Below are positions 1 through 7,821 of a DNA stretch of 24,152 nucleotides, in pieces. How positions within the stretch are numbered: position 1 is the stretch's first letter; each line of letters begins with the position of its first letter. Origin of the DNA: an uncultured Eubacteriales bacterium. GTDB taxonomy: Bacteria; Bacillota; Clostridia; Oscillospirales; Oscillospiraceae. Where the stretch lies: assembly GCA_900549705.1 (NCBI GenBank), contig URPI01000014.1:1-24152 (forward strand), in the 5' to 3' direction. Below the pieces are notes generated by a model. The model searched no databases, was not told the DNA's origin, and saw only the letters and a program-made list of their open reading frames with translations. A program made the position numbers and the translations under genes.

Positions 1-21
1 GCGGCTACGAGCCGCCCCTAC
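1..21. repeat. Edge copy of the GGCTACGAGCC/CCCCTAC dispersed repeat
   Basis: The first 21 bases contain a short palindrome (GGCTACGAGCC) followed by CCCCTAC. The same unit recurs in variant form at 9879-9902 and, in inverted orientation, at 9629-9652 and 23865-23889. The copy is cut by the window edge, so its full length is unknown. Bases 22-116 hold nothing further that I recognise. Confidence 0.6.
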
Positions 22-116
22 TCGGTGTGGTGGAAACCGTAAGCCTACAGCAACCAACGAAGTACACTCCTGCCGCTTTACATCATCCCGTTAGACACAG
101 CCCCCGCTGCTGTTGA

Positions 117-145
117 TTGATTTTCACTGCCGCACTTTGTATAAT
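117..145 (+). promoter_or_regulatory. Sigma-A-type promoter of the ABC exporter operon
   Basis: TTGATT at 117-122 and a perfect TATAAT at 140-145 are separated by 17 bp. They lie 26 bp upstream of the start codon at 171, whose ribosome site AAGGAGGG is at 158-164. The arrangement implies a short leader and constitutive-looking transcription; no operator is evident. Confidence 0.6.
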
Positions 146-170
146 GGATGTCAGGCAAGGAGGGATTCCC

Positions 171-1904
171 ATGGAACACGCATCCCGGCAATTTCAGCCG
201 GACAAAATCGCCGCCTATTTCCGATTGGAATGGGTGAATTTGCTGCTGATTACCCTCTCTGGGCTTCTTTACAACCTGGGACTGCTGGCTGGCCCCTGGT
301 TTGAAGGAAAACTGGCACAGTGCCTTGCAGACATTCTGGATGGCAACAAAACCGCTGCCGCCATGGTGTATCTGGTGCTGTCCTACATCACCGTCACCCT
401 GCTGGTGCAGGGCGCACGATTTATCAAACGTTTTTATGTGCGGCGGTTTGCCAACAACACCAGCCGACGGATGAAGGGCGTACTCTTTTCCAACCTGGTG
501 CGGCAAAAGAAGGCCGCTCTGGAATGCGAAGGCGCAGGGGAACTGCTGACCAAGGCCATCAGCGATGTAGACGACTGCGCCGAAGGAATGCGGAAATTCA
601 CCACGGAATTTTTTGATACCGGTGTCGCCATGGTTGGCTATGTGGGAATGCTGCTGGCTTACGACTGGAGGCTTGCCCTGCTGTGCCTGATTTTCCCGCC
701 GGTGTCCTATATCTGTGCCGAGCTTATGAAGGGCAACGTCCAGCGCACCGGTGCCGCCTGCAAAAAGGCCGCCGCCGCTCTCAGCACCGCCACCCTTGAC
801 CGGGCGGAAAATGCCGTGACCTACCGGATTTACGGCTGTGAAGCAGCGCAGGAAACCGGCTATGAGCAAGCCCTGCGCAAATACGAGCGCTCCGCCGTGC
901 TGGCAAACCTCTGGCAGTCCGCCCTGCCGCCGCTGTACCTGGTCATTTCCAACATCAGCGTGCTGTTCATTTTCCGGCTGGGACGGGAAAACATTCTGGC
1001 AGGAAAATGGGATATTGCCGCTCTGGTGGCCTTTCTCTCCTGTTATGGAAAGCTGGCCGTCAAATCCTCCAAGGCAGGGAAGCTGTTTAACGCCGTGCAG
1101 AAGGCGCAGGTCTCCTGGAAGCGAATCCGCCCCCTGATGCGGAGGCAAAATCCCCTGCCCCCGCTGGAAATTCCGGCAGGAAGAACCCTGGTCATTTCTG
1201 ACCTCTCTTTCTCCTATGGGGACGGTGTGCCCATCTTCTCCGGTCTGTCCCTCACCGCCCAGCCGGGGCAAATCATCGGCATCACAGGCTCGGTGGCCTG
1301 CGGCAAATCCACCCTGGGGCGGACATTCCTCTGCGAAGCGCCCTACACCGGGAGCATCCGGTGGGGCAACCAGGAATTGCGGACGCTTTCTCCCCGCGAC
1401 ATCTCCGCCACCGTTGGCTACCTGGGGCATGACCCGGAGCTTTGGAACGACACGGTGGAGGCAAACGTTCTGTGCGGCGATGACGGACGCGCCATGGACT
1501 ACCTGAAACGCACCTGCCTGGATGGGGAAGTGAATGACATGGAGGCGGGAATGCAGACCGTCGTTGGCAGCGGTGCCGTCCGTCTGTCCGGCGGTCAGGC
1601 ACAGCGGCTGGCACTGGCCAGAACCCTGGCCCACCCCCGCCCCCTGCTGGTGCTGGACGACCCCTTCTCTGCCCTGGACAGGGATACCGAAGATGCCATA
1701 TTTGAGGCATTAAAGCAATCAAGCCCAGGAAGTATTCTTTTTCTCATTTCCCACCGGCTGTATCATTTCCCGGAGCTGGATAAGGTTGTATTTATGGACG
1801 GTGGGAAAGTCACCGTTGGAACCCACCAGGAGCTGCTTGCCTCCTGCCCCGGTTACCGCACCCTTTACGAAAGCCAGACAGGATGGAAACGACATGAAGC
1901 GTAA
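171..1904 (+). CDS. ABC exporter half-transporter, subunit 1 (degenerate-site NBD)
   Basis: A 577-residue ABC half-transporter with an N-terminal six-helix-type membrane domain (about residues 20-320) and a C-terminal nucleotide-binding domain. Visible motifs are Walker A GSVACGKST near residue 373, signature LSGGQ near 472, Walker B LLVLDDP near 491 and an H-loop SHR. The residue after the Walker B aspartate is Asp instead of the catalytic Glu. In the TM287/288 and BmrCD type this marks the subunit that contributes the inactive ATP site. The start at 171 is chosen for its strong AAGGAGGG site; an upstream in-frame ATG at 117 lies on the promoter. It overlaps the next gene by 11 bp, so the two are co-translated and presumably form a heterodimer. 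The substrate (peptide, drug or lipid) cannot be told from sequence. Confidence 0.9.
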   Translation: MEHASRQFQPDKIAAYFRLEWVNLLLITLSGLLYNLGLLAGPWFEGKLAQCLADILDGNKTAAAMVYLVLSYITVTLLVQGARFIKRFYVRRFANNTSRRMKGVLFSNLVRQKKAALECEGAGELLTKAISDVDDCAEGMRKFTTEFFDTGVAMVGYVGMLLAYDWRLALLCLIFPPVSYICAELMKGNVQRTGAACKKAAAALSTATLDRAENAVTYRIYGCEAAQETGYEQALRKYERSAVLANLWQSALPPLYLVISNISVLFIFRLGRENILAGKWDIAALVAFLSCYGKLAVKSSKAGKLFNAVQKAQVSWKRIRPLMRRQNPLPPLEIPAGRTLVISDLSFSYGDGVPIFSGLSLTAQPGQIIGITGSVACGKSTLGRTFLCEAPYTGSIRWGNQELRTLSPRDISATVGYLGHDPELWNDTVEANVLCGDDGRAMDYLKRTCLDGEVNDMEAGMQTVVGSGAVRLSGGQAQRLALARTLAHPRPLLVLDDPFSALDRDTEDAIFEALKQSSPGSILFLISHRLYHFPELDKVVFMDGGKVTVGTHQELLASCPGYRTLYESQTGWKRHEA

Positions 1905-3513
1905 CACCGTTTTCACCGCCACCCTGCAAGCTGCCAAGACCCACCGCTGGCTCAGTTTGGGAACGGCACTGTGCGCGCTTTCTTCTGTTGCCGTCTCCCT
2001 GCTGCCGCCCCTGGTGCTGGGGCATCTGATTGACCGGCTCACGGTTGGTCTTCCCTTCCCTTTCTATCTGGCGCTTGTTTACTTTGGAAGTCTTGTTTTG
2101 GAAGGGGTGCTTACCGCCGCCCAGGAAACCACCCTGGAGCTGTTCGGCCAGAAGATGACCCACGCTCTGCGCACAGAAATGTCCAAGAAGCTGACCCATC
2201 TGCCCGCCGCCACCCTGGCTGCCCAAGAACCGGGCGCTGTGGCCGCCCGGTTTAACGGAGATGTGGACGCGGTGGAGGCGCTGTTCACCTCCGGTGTCAT
2301 CTCCATGACGGCGGACTGCTGCCGGATTGTCTCCATCTTCGCAGTGATACTCCGTAAGAACCCGGGCCTTGCCCTGGTGCTATTGGTGGTTCTGCCCCTG
2401 CTGGCGGTATTCACCCGCTATGTGCAGAAGCGGATGCTTTCCGCCCAGCTGGAAAATCGCAAGGCCGTGGCCGCTATCTCCGCCCAGGTGCCGGAGGCGC
2501 TGCACAATATCCGCACCATCCATCTGCTGGGTCTGGAAAATTATATGGAGCGCCGCTATGACAAGTGCATCGGCCAGAGCTACGCCGCTGTGGAAAAAAC
2601 CAACTTCTTTGATGCCGTCTATTCCCCCGTGGTGCTTACCCTGGATGCCGTCGTGGTCGGCATTGTGATGCTGTTGTCCGTCACCGGGAATCCCGGCATC
2701 ACCAGTCTGTTCGGTATGTCCGTTGGCACCGCCGTCACTGTAATCGGTTACATCTCCCGCATTTTCGCTCCCATTGAGAGTTTGGGCATGGAAATTCAAA
2801 CCATTCAGGCCGCCATGGCCGGTGTACGGCGCATTGATGAATTTCTGGCGCAGCCGGAGCGGGAAATCCCGGCAGAAACCGATGTCGTCCCCCGGGGGGA
2901 CATAGAATTTTCCCATGTAACCTTCGGTTATGATGCGCAGGAGATTCTCTCCGACTTTTCATTCACCGCCCAGGCGGGGCATCAGGCCACCTTGGCAGGC
3001 AGAACCGGCGCAGGCAAGAGCACGGTGTTCCGGCTGCTGCTGGGGCTGTACCAGCCGGAAAGCGGCAGCATTACCATTGGCGGCGTGCCGGTATCCCAGA
3101 TTCCGAACAGCCAGAAGCGCAGGAGCATCGGCTGTGTGGAGCAGCATTTTTCCCGCGTGCCCGGGTCGGTGCTGGATCAGATTACCCTGGGCGACCCTCT
3201 GGTATCCCGGGAGGATGCCCAAAAGGCTGCCCGATTGGCAGGACTGGACGAGGTGATTGCGCTTTTGCCCCAGGGCTACGACACCCCCTGCACCGAGGGT
3301 CTGTTTTCCCAGGGGCAATGGCAGCTATTGTCCATCGCCCGGGCGGTGGCCGCCGACCCCGGCGTTCTGCTGCTGGATGAGATTACCGCCAACCTGGATG
3401 CCCGGACGGAGGAGCGGGTGCTGGAAGCCCTGCGCCGCGCTTCCACCGGGCGGACGGTGCTTTCCATCTCCCACCGGACGGGCGCGCAGACGGGCATTAT
3501 CATCCATCTGTAA
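1894..3513 (+). CDS. ABC exporter half-transporter, subunit 2 (catalytic NBD, short C-terminus)
   Basis: A 539-residue partner of the preceding half-transporter with the same membrane-plus-ATPase layout. Walker A GRTGAGKST is near residue 368, Walker B LLLDEI (with the catalytic Glu) near 491, and the H-loop is SISHR. Its signature motif is FSQGQ rather than LSGGQ. In heterodimeric exporters that altered signature faces the partner's Asp-type Walker B, so both observations independently predict one degenerate and one active site. The chain stops only about 12 residues after the H-loop, shorter than usual for the family, where a final strand and helix normally follow. This may be a natural short form or a late truncation. 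The start is the ATG inside the end of gene 1, with only a weak upstream GGA. Confidence 0.88.
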   Translation: MKRNTVFTATLQAAKTHRWLSLGTALCALSSVAVSLLPPLVLGHLIDRLTVGLPFPFYLALVYFGSLVLEGVLTAAQETTLELFGQKMTHALRTEMSKKLTHLPAATLAAQEPGAVAARFNGDVDAVEALFTSGVISMTADCCRIVSIFAVILRKNPGLALVLLVVLPLLAVFTRYVQKRMLSAQLENRKAVAAISAQVPEALHNIRTIHLLGLENYMERRYDKCIGQSYAAVEKTNFFDAVYSPVVLTLDAVVVGIVMLLSVTGNPGITSLFGMSVGTAVTVIGYISRIFAPIESLGMEIQTIQAAMAGVRRIDEFLAQPEREIPAETDVVPRGDIEFSHVTFGYDAQEILSDFSFTAQAGHQATLAGRTGAGKSTVFRLLLGLYQPESGSITIGGVPVSQIPNSQKRRSIGCVEQHFSRVPGSVLDQITLGDPLVSREDAQKAARLAGLDEVIALLPQGYDTPCTEGLFSQGQWQLLSIARAVAADPGVLLLDEITANLDARTEERVLEALRRASTGRTVLSISHRTGAQTGIIIHL

Positions 3514-3537
3514 GACTGTTTCTAAATAGGAACATCC

Positions 3538-3612
3538 AAAAAAGTGGCGCGAAGTGACCCATCTCTCCCGAAAGGAAGGTCAGGCAGCACTTCGCGCCGC
3601 ACACATTTTTTA
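3538..3612. terminator. Bidirectional terminator between convergent transcripts
   Basis: An 11-bp perfect inverted repeat, GGCGCGAAGTG at 3546-3556 and CACTTCGCGCC at 3588-3598, is extended inward by TGACC/GGTCA. A T-rich run follows on the plus strand (3607-3612) and an A run precedes it (3538-3543), which would serve the minus-strand transcript. It separates the exporter operon from the convergent sigma-factor operon. Confidence 0.8.
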
Positions 3613-3619
3613 TTAGAAA

Positions 3620-4864
3620 TCAACCCTCGTACAGATACATTCTCTTTACTGCTTCCTGTAGATACGCATAGCCATTGTGAATCCGTTTCAGAACATCCTC
3701 GTTAAAGAACAAATCCGTCCTCCACCGCTGGAATGCCGCAATATGCGTGTTCAAATCTGTGAAAAAGTATTTTGTAACATTGAACGCCGTGTATCGCTCA
3801 TCCTGGTAAACCACGTCAGTACGCAGCTCAGAGAGTGGGAGAAGTTGACCATGAATCAGCGTATACACATCTTTCTGAGCGACTTGTTCGGAATCAAAAG
3901 CCATGACATAAGTAACTTGTATTGTGCCTCCGGCGGCTTCATACAGGTCAGCTGCCTTTTGCGGCACAATGATGCTAAAGATATACGCCGTATCTGCCCA
4001 GGATGCGCCCACAGGGAATGCGTAGCTATCCATTGATGCGATATTTAAGCCAATCAGCTGATACTGCATATCCTCCGGGATGTTTTTATCCAGGATAGTT
4101 CCCACTGGAAGTTTATCAATCAAGAAAGTCGGTGCAGGCGAAATAGGATGAATTACATTTTTCCCAGATGTACGGATTACATCCATACATCGTTCGTAAT
4201 AAGCCTCCATCACTTCTGCCCGTTTTTCTTTATCAGCAAGGATAGATTCTTCAAAGAATGACTGCAAATTGGTATTCATCTGCCGGACAAGCGCCGGGTC
4301 TGCCTCTGCGGGACTGAGCTGCACCGGATAGACCGGTTCATCCATACTTTCCTTTTCAGAAAAAGAGACACTGCACATCCAGTCTTGGCCGAAATGGAAA
4401 TTGTTATTCGTCAATACAATGTAATACCAGTCATTGAGGAGCGGCATTTCTAATTCATCAAGGTCATAGGCGTTCGAGAGGTCAACGGTCATCACGCCGC
4501 TGCTTGCCGGCGCAATCTGTGTATTTGCGAAAACGGCCTTTCCATTCGCGGGTATTTCCACGTCATCCGACCAGCGCTTTAGCTTTAGTTTTGGCTGGAA
4601 TTTGAGATTCTTGCTGGATTTATTCTCAACGGTGATTTCCACAACGCCTTCCCCGGTATAGCAAGCTTTCAATGATAGTTCATCGCCGGAAATGCTGCTA
4701 AAGAGCATTGGCGCGCAGGCAATCAGCCCCAGTGCAAGAATGGCCGCCACCAGCAAAAGCGCCAACCATTTTTTCGGCTTTGCCTGGTTCTCTGTGGTGT
4801 GGGCTTCCAAAATAAACGAATCCTGAATTTCACCAATAGCATCCTGCAAGCGAATTGTATTCAT
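3620..4864 (-). CDS. Single-pass membrane protein, probable anti-sigma factor for the adjacent ECF sigma
   Basis: A 414-residue protein with a short cytoplasmic N-terminus (about residues 1-32), one hydrophobic segment (about 33-56) and a large external region of roughly 355 residues. I recognise no catalytic motif or named extracellular domain. The gene overlaps the upstream sigma-factor gene by 4 bp (ATGA), and AGGAGGGG precedes its start. Translational coupling of a sigma factor to a single-pass membrane protein is the usual arrangement for sigma/anti-sigma pairs, and that is the basis for the role. The N-terminal segment is too short and cysteine-poor for a classic zinc-binding anti-sigma domain. 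GC content and codon use look lower than in the flanking genes, as in its partner, which suggests a transferred module. Confidence 0.65.
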   Translation of the reverse strand: MNTIRLQDAIGEIQDSFILEAHTTENQAKPKKWLALLLVAAILALGLIACAPMLFSSISGDELSLKACYTGEGVVEITVENKSSKNLKFQPKLKLKRWSDDVEIPANGKAVFANTQIAPASSGVMTVDLSNAYDLDELEMPLLNDWYYIVLTNNNFHFGQDWMCSVSFSEKESMDEPVYPVQLSPAEADPALVRQMNTNLQSFFEESILADKEKRAEVMEAYYERCMDVIRTSGKNVIHPISPAPTFLIDKLPVGTILDKNIPEDMQYQLIGLNIASMDSYAFPVGASWADTAYIFSIIVPQKAADLYEAAGGTIQVTYVMAFDSEQVAQKDVYTLIHGQLLPLSELRTDVVYQDERYTAFNVTKYFFTDLNTHIAAFQRWRTDLFFNEDVLKRIHNGYAYLQEAVKRMYLYEG

Positions 4865-5421
4865 ATGAAAATCCCCTCCTTTTTCAGGTATTGTCTTAGC
4901 TTTTCTCTTGTCCGAAGCAGCAACATTTTCACCTTGCTCTCACTCCAGGAAAACCTCTGTGCAATTTCTGAGATGGAATCACAGTACCAGTAGCGGCACA
5001 CAAATGCCTGTCGCTGCGGAGCTGGCAGTTCAGACAAAAAGCGATTCAGGACTTCCGCCAACTCGCGGTTATCCATCTGCGCATCAATCGTTTGTTCTGC
5101 CGGAATGCAATCGGATAATTCTTCCAGTGACAGGTCTGCTCCTGTGCCGCCTCTTTTTTTGGCAGTATTGCTTCGGTGTTTTTTCAATGCCAGTCGGCGC
5201 GTGGTTTTCCCCAGGTACGCAGATAAAACAGTGGGTTTATGCGGTGGAATTGAGTTCCATGCGCCAAGGAGTGTGTCACTCACGCATTCCTCAGAATCCT
5301 CATATTGTGCCAGAATATGATTTGCGATAGAAAATAAGTACCGCCCATATTTCTTTTTTGTTTCGGGCACAGCATTTTCCTGTCGCTTCCAGTAAAGGTC
5401 TATGATTTGGCTGTCATCCAT
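4861..5421 (-). CDS. ECF-type RNA polymerase sigma factor
   Basis: A 186-residue sigma-70-family protein. Region 2 (about residues 20-80) contains an ECF-like stretch with DSEECVSDTLLGAWNSIP. Region 4 (about residues 125-180) carries the helix-turn-helix SISEIAQRFSWSESKVKMLL followed by RTREKLRQYL. The length and absence of regions 1 and 3 fit the ECF group. A ribosome site GGGAGG precedes the ATG (complement of 5419-5421). It would redirect RNA polymerase in response to a signal sensed by the membrane protein encoded by the overlapping downstream gene. Targets are unknown, though such operons usually regulate themselves. Confidence 0.88.
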   Translation of the reverse strand: MDDSQIIDLYWKRQENAVPETKKKYGRYLFSIANHILAQYEDSEECVSDTLLGAWNSIPPHKPTVLSAYLGKTTRRLALKKHRSNTAKKRGGTGADLSLEELSDCIPAEQTIDAQMDNRELAEVLNRFLSELPAPQRQAFVCRYWYCDSISEIAQRFSWSESKVKMLLLRTREKLRQYLKKEGIFI

Positions 5422-5504
5422 TCGATAACCTCCCTTGCGTATATTTGAAGGGCCTTCACTTATCTACTACCGGTTTAGCCTTTCTTGTCACAAATATTTT
5501 TAGA

Positions 5505-5533
5505 ATTATAGCAAATTCAATGAATCATTGCAA
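5505..5533 (-). promoter_or_regulatory. Promoter of the sigma/anti-sigma operon
   Basis: On the minus strand TTGCAA (5528-5533) and TATAAT (5505-5510) are spaced by exactly 17 bp, about 85 bp upstream of the sigma start codon. This is a housekeeping-type promoter. A separate self-recognised ECF promoter may lie in the leader, but I cannot define one. Confidence 0.6.
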
Positions 5534-5603
5534 ATAATCGCGGCGAAATTGTAAAGTACTTTTCATCACTTCATCAGCGCCATGTAAAATTTGCGTTTTC
5601 CTG

Positions 5604-5664
5604 TTGAAAAAGCGCGAAGGGCGTTGTATAATGACCTTGGTAGTAATAAACAACACCATACTAC
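5604..5664 (+). promoter_or_regulatory. phnD promoter and small leader inverted repeat
   Basis: TTGAAA at 5604-5609 and TATAAT at 5627-5632 are 17 bp apart and lie about 48 bp before the phnD start. GTAGTA at 5640-5645 and TACTAC at 5659-5664 form a 6-bp inverted repeat just downstream of the expected transcription start, which could be a weak operator or leader hairpin. The -10 context GTTGTATAAT is identical to that of the phnC promoter. Confidence 0.65.
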
Positions 5665-5680
5665 AAAAAGGAGAACAATT

Positions 5681-6742
5681 ATGAAAAAACTGTCCCGCAT
5701 TCTCTGCCTGGCGCTGGCCGTCATGATGGCAATGTCCCTGCTGGCAGTCTCCGCCGCTGCCGAAAATCAGCATTTCGACAAGCTGACGCTGGAGTTCGTT
5801 CCCTCCAAGGATGCCGATGTGATCATCGCCGGTACCGCGAACCTGCCCGAACTGGTGCAGGCTGAAATGGCAAAGCTGGGCTATGACATCGATGAGGTTG
5901 ACATCACCGTGGGCACCAACTACGATGCCACCGGCGAAGCAATGTCTGCCGGCACCATCGATCTGGGCTGGCTGCCCGGCGGCACTTACGCCCTCTATTC
6001 CGATGATGTGGACGTGATCCTGACCGCTACCCGTAATGGCCTGAGCAACGACTCCACCAACCCCGCTGACTGGAACGGCGTTGAGAACGCCACGAAGAAG
6101 GACGGCCCTCAGGTCACCTACTATCGCTCCCTGATTTACGCCACTCCTTCCGAGTACGGCAAGCAGCTGGCTGCCAAGGTCAATGCCGGCGAAAAGCTGA
6201 CCTGGGAAGACCTGGACAAGGCAAGCTGGGGCGTGCAGAAGACCTCCTCCTCTGCCGGTTACATCTATCCCACCATGTGGCTGATGGAGAACTACGATGG
6301 CAAGAAGCTGTCCGACCTCTCCAACGTCATTCCCATTGACTCCGGCTACGGCACCGCTTTCTCCTACGCTGCTGCTGAATCTGTGGACATCATCGTGTGC
6401 TACGCCGATGGCCGTAACGACTATGAGGCTTCCTGGATGCTGCCCGAAGGCGAAAAGGACGAGACCGGCAAGCAGGGCATGGGCCGCAAGGCTCCCATCT
6501 GGGATGAGCTGAATGTTATCGGCGTGACCGAAGGCATCTACAACGATACCGTTGCAATCTCCAAGGCTTCTCCCTATTACACCCCCGAGATTGTGGAAGC
6601 GCTCCAGAACTGCTTCATCAACATCATCAACACCGACGAAGGCAAGGCTATCTTCAATATCTATAGCCACGCCGGTTATGCAAAGGCTGTTGACTCCGAC
6701 TATGACGGTGCCCGCGCCGCTATGGCTGTTGTCGCCGGCTGA
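5681..6742 (+). CDS. phnD: PhnD-like phosphonate/organophosphate ABC transporter substrate-binding protein
   Basis: A 353-residue secreted binding protein. Residues 1-27 form a signal peptide: Lys-rich start, hydrophobic core, then an AVSAAA-E cleavage site. The mature protein has the features of the PhnD/periplasmic-binding-like class II fold, with segments such as TVGTNYDATGEAMSAGTIDLGW (about 87-108), TSSSAGYIYPTMWL and DIIVCYADGRNDYEASW. No cysteine lipobox is present at the signal-peptide end, unlike most Gram-positive binding proteins, so membrane anchoring is not explained. The start is set by AAAAGGAGAA immediately upstream and by the signal peptide; an in-frame upstream ATG falls on the promoter. 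It has its own promoter and terminator ahead of the ATPase and permease genes. Family assignment is good, but the true ligand (phosphonate, phosphite, phosphate ester) is not determinable. Confidence 0.85.
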   Translation: MKKLSRILCLALAVMMAMSLLAVSAAAENQHFDKLTLEFVPSKDADVIIAGTANLPELVQAEMAKLGYDIDEVDITVGTNYDATGEAMSAGTIDLGWLPGGTYALYSDDVDVILTATRNGLSNDSTNPADWNGVENATKKDGPQVTYYRSLIYATPSEYGKQLAAKVNAGEKLTWEDLDKASWGVQKTSSSAGYIYPTMWLMENYDGKKLSDLSNVIPIDSGYGTAFSYAAAESVDIIVCYADGRNDYEASWMLPEGEKDETGKQGMGRKAPIWDELNVIGVTEGIYNDTVAISKASPYYTPEIVEALQNCFINIINTDEGKAIFNIYSHAGYAKAVDSDYDGARAAMAVVAG

Positions 6743-6822
6743 TAAGGGATTCTCCCCTCCGGCTGATATGTGTCCAGATTTCCGGCACAGTCGGCTGAAC
6801 TGAATCAATCGTTTTTCATCAT

Positions 6823-6864
6823 GGATGCTTCCCGGATTTTTACGGGAAGCATCCATTTTGTTTT
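6823..6864 (+). terminator. Intrinsic terminator after phnD
   Basis: A perfect 12-bp stem, GGATGCTTCCCG (6823-6834) with CGGGAAGCATCC (6843-6854), is followed by ATTTTGTTTT. It uncouples phnD from phnC, which has a promoter of its own. The T tract is interrupted by one G, so some read-through is possible. Confidence 0.85.
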
Positions 6865-6963
6865 GGTGCGAAGTGTCAGGACAGGTCTATCCCCGGTGTG
6901 CAAAATGCCAACCTTTGTGCCCCTTGAGCGGCAGTATTTGCACAAACAGGAGTCGAAAAAAGA

Positions 6964-6992
6964 TTGCATCCAGTGGAATGCTGTTGTATAAT
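6964..6992 (+). promoter_or_regulatory. phnC promoter
   Basis: TTGCAT (6964-6969) and TATAAT (6987-6992) are separated by 17 bp, 57 bp before the phnC start. Ten bases around the -10 (GTTGTATAAT) match the phnD promoter exactly, consistent with matched expression of the two transcription units. Confidence 0.65.
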
Positions 6993-7049
6993 ACAAAAAG
7001 AAGGCCATTTTGTCCAAAGTCTTTATCTAAAGGAAGGAATGTCACGTCC

Positions 7050-7811
7050 ATGATTGAATTTAAAAATGTCTATAAGACCTATCCCAATGGCTTCACTGCA
7101 CTGAAAAACATCAATTTGCAAATTCAGCAGGGTGAATTTGTTGCCATCATTGGCCTGTCCGGTGCCGGTAAGTCCACCATTCTGCGCTGCATCAACCGGA
7201 TGCACGATGCCACCAAGGGGCAGGTGATTGTGGATGATGTGGATGTATCCACCCTCAAGGGGGCAGCCCTGCGGAAGTTCCGCCGGAAGGTCGGCATGAT
7301 TTTCCAGAGCTTCAACCTGGTATCCCGCAGCACCGTGTTGAAAAACGTACTCACCGCCGATGTGCCGGAGATGCCCTTCTGGCGGGTGCTGTTCGGCGTG
7401 TTTACCAAGGAGCAGAAGATGCGTGCCCTGGAAAGCCTGGACAAGGTGGGCATTCTGGACAAGGCCTATACCCGCTGTGACCAGCTCTCCGGCGGTCAGC
7501 AGCAGCGCGTTGCACTGGCCAGAACCCTGAACCAGAACCCCAGCATCATTCTGGCGGACGAGCCGGTGGCCTCTCTGGATCCCATCACCGCCAAGCAGGT
7601 CATGGCCGACTTTGTACGCATCAACAAGGAATACAACATTTCCATTTTGCTGAACATCCACCATGTTGACCTGGCTCTGAAATACTGCGACCGGGTCATC
7701 GGTGTCCGTGCAGGCGAGATTGTCTTTGACGGCCCGGCCAACACCATTACTCAGGAGCAGCTGGACGAAGTTTACAACGGCACCGCCGTTCCCACCATGG
7801 ACAAGGAATGA
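7050..7811 (+). CDS. phnC: PhnC-like phosphonate ABC transporter ATP-binding protein
   Basis: A 253-residue ABC importer ATPase. It has Walker A GLSGAGKST near residue 35, signature LSGGQQQRVALARTL near 146, Walker B ILADEPVASLDP and a switch histidine in HHVDLALKYC. The PVASLDP D-loop and RCINRMHDATKGQV segment are typical of the PhnC branch. AAAGGAAGG precedes the ATG at about 12 bp. It energises import of the ligand captured by PhnD through the two PhnE subunits. The stop codon lies 10 bp before the first permease gene, so these are co-transcribed. Confidence 0.92.
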   Translation: MIEFKNVYKTYPNGFTALKNINLQIQQGEFVAIIGLSGAGKSTILRCINRMHDATKGQVIVDDVDVSTLKGAALRKFRRKVGMIFQSFNLVSRSTVLKNVLTADVPEMPFWRVLFGVFTKEQKMRALESLDKVGILDKAYTRCDQLSGGQQQRVALARTLNQNPSIILADEPVASLDPITAKQVMADFVRINKEYNISILLNIHHVDLALKYCDRVIGVRAGEIVFDGPANTITQEQLDEVYNGTAVPTMDKE

Positions 7812-7821
7812 GGGGCACACC

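Noticed and set aside
5525..6856. Antisense frame over phnD
   Set aside because: Runs through both the phnD promoter and terminator and has no recognisable domain.
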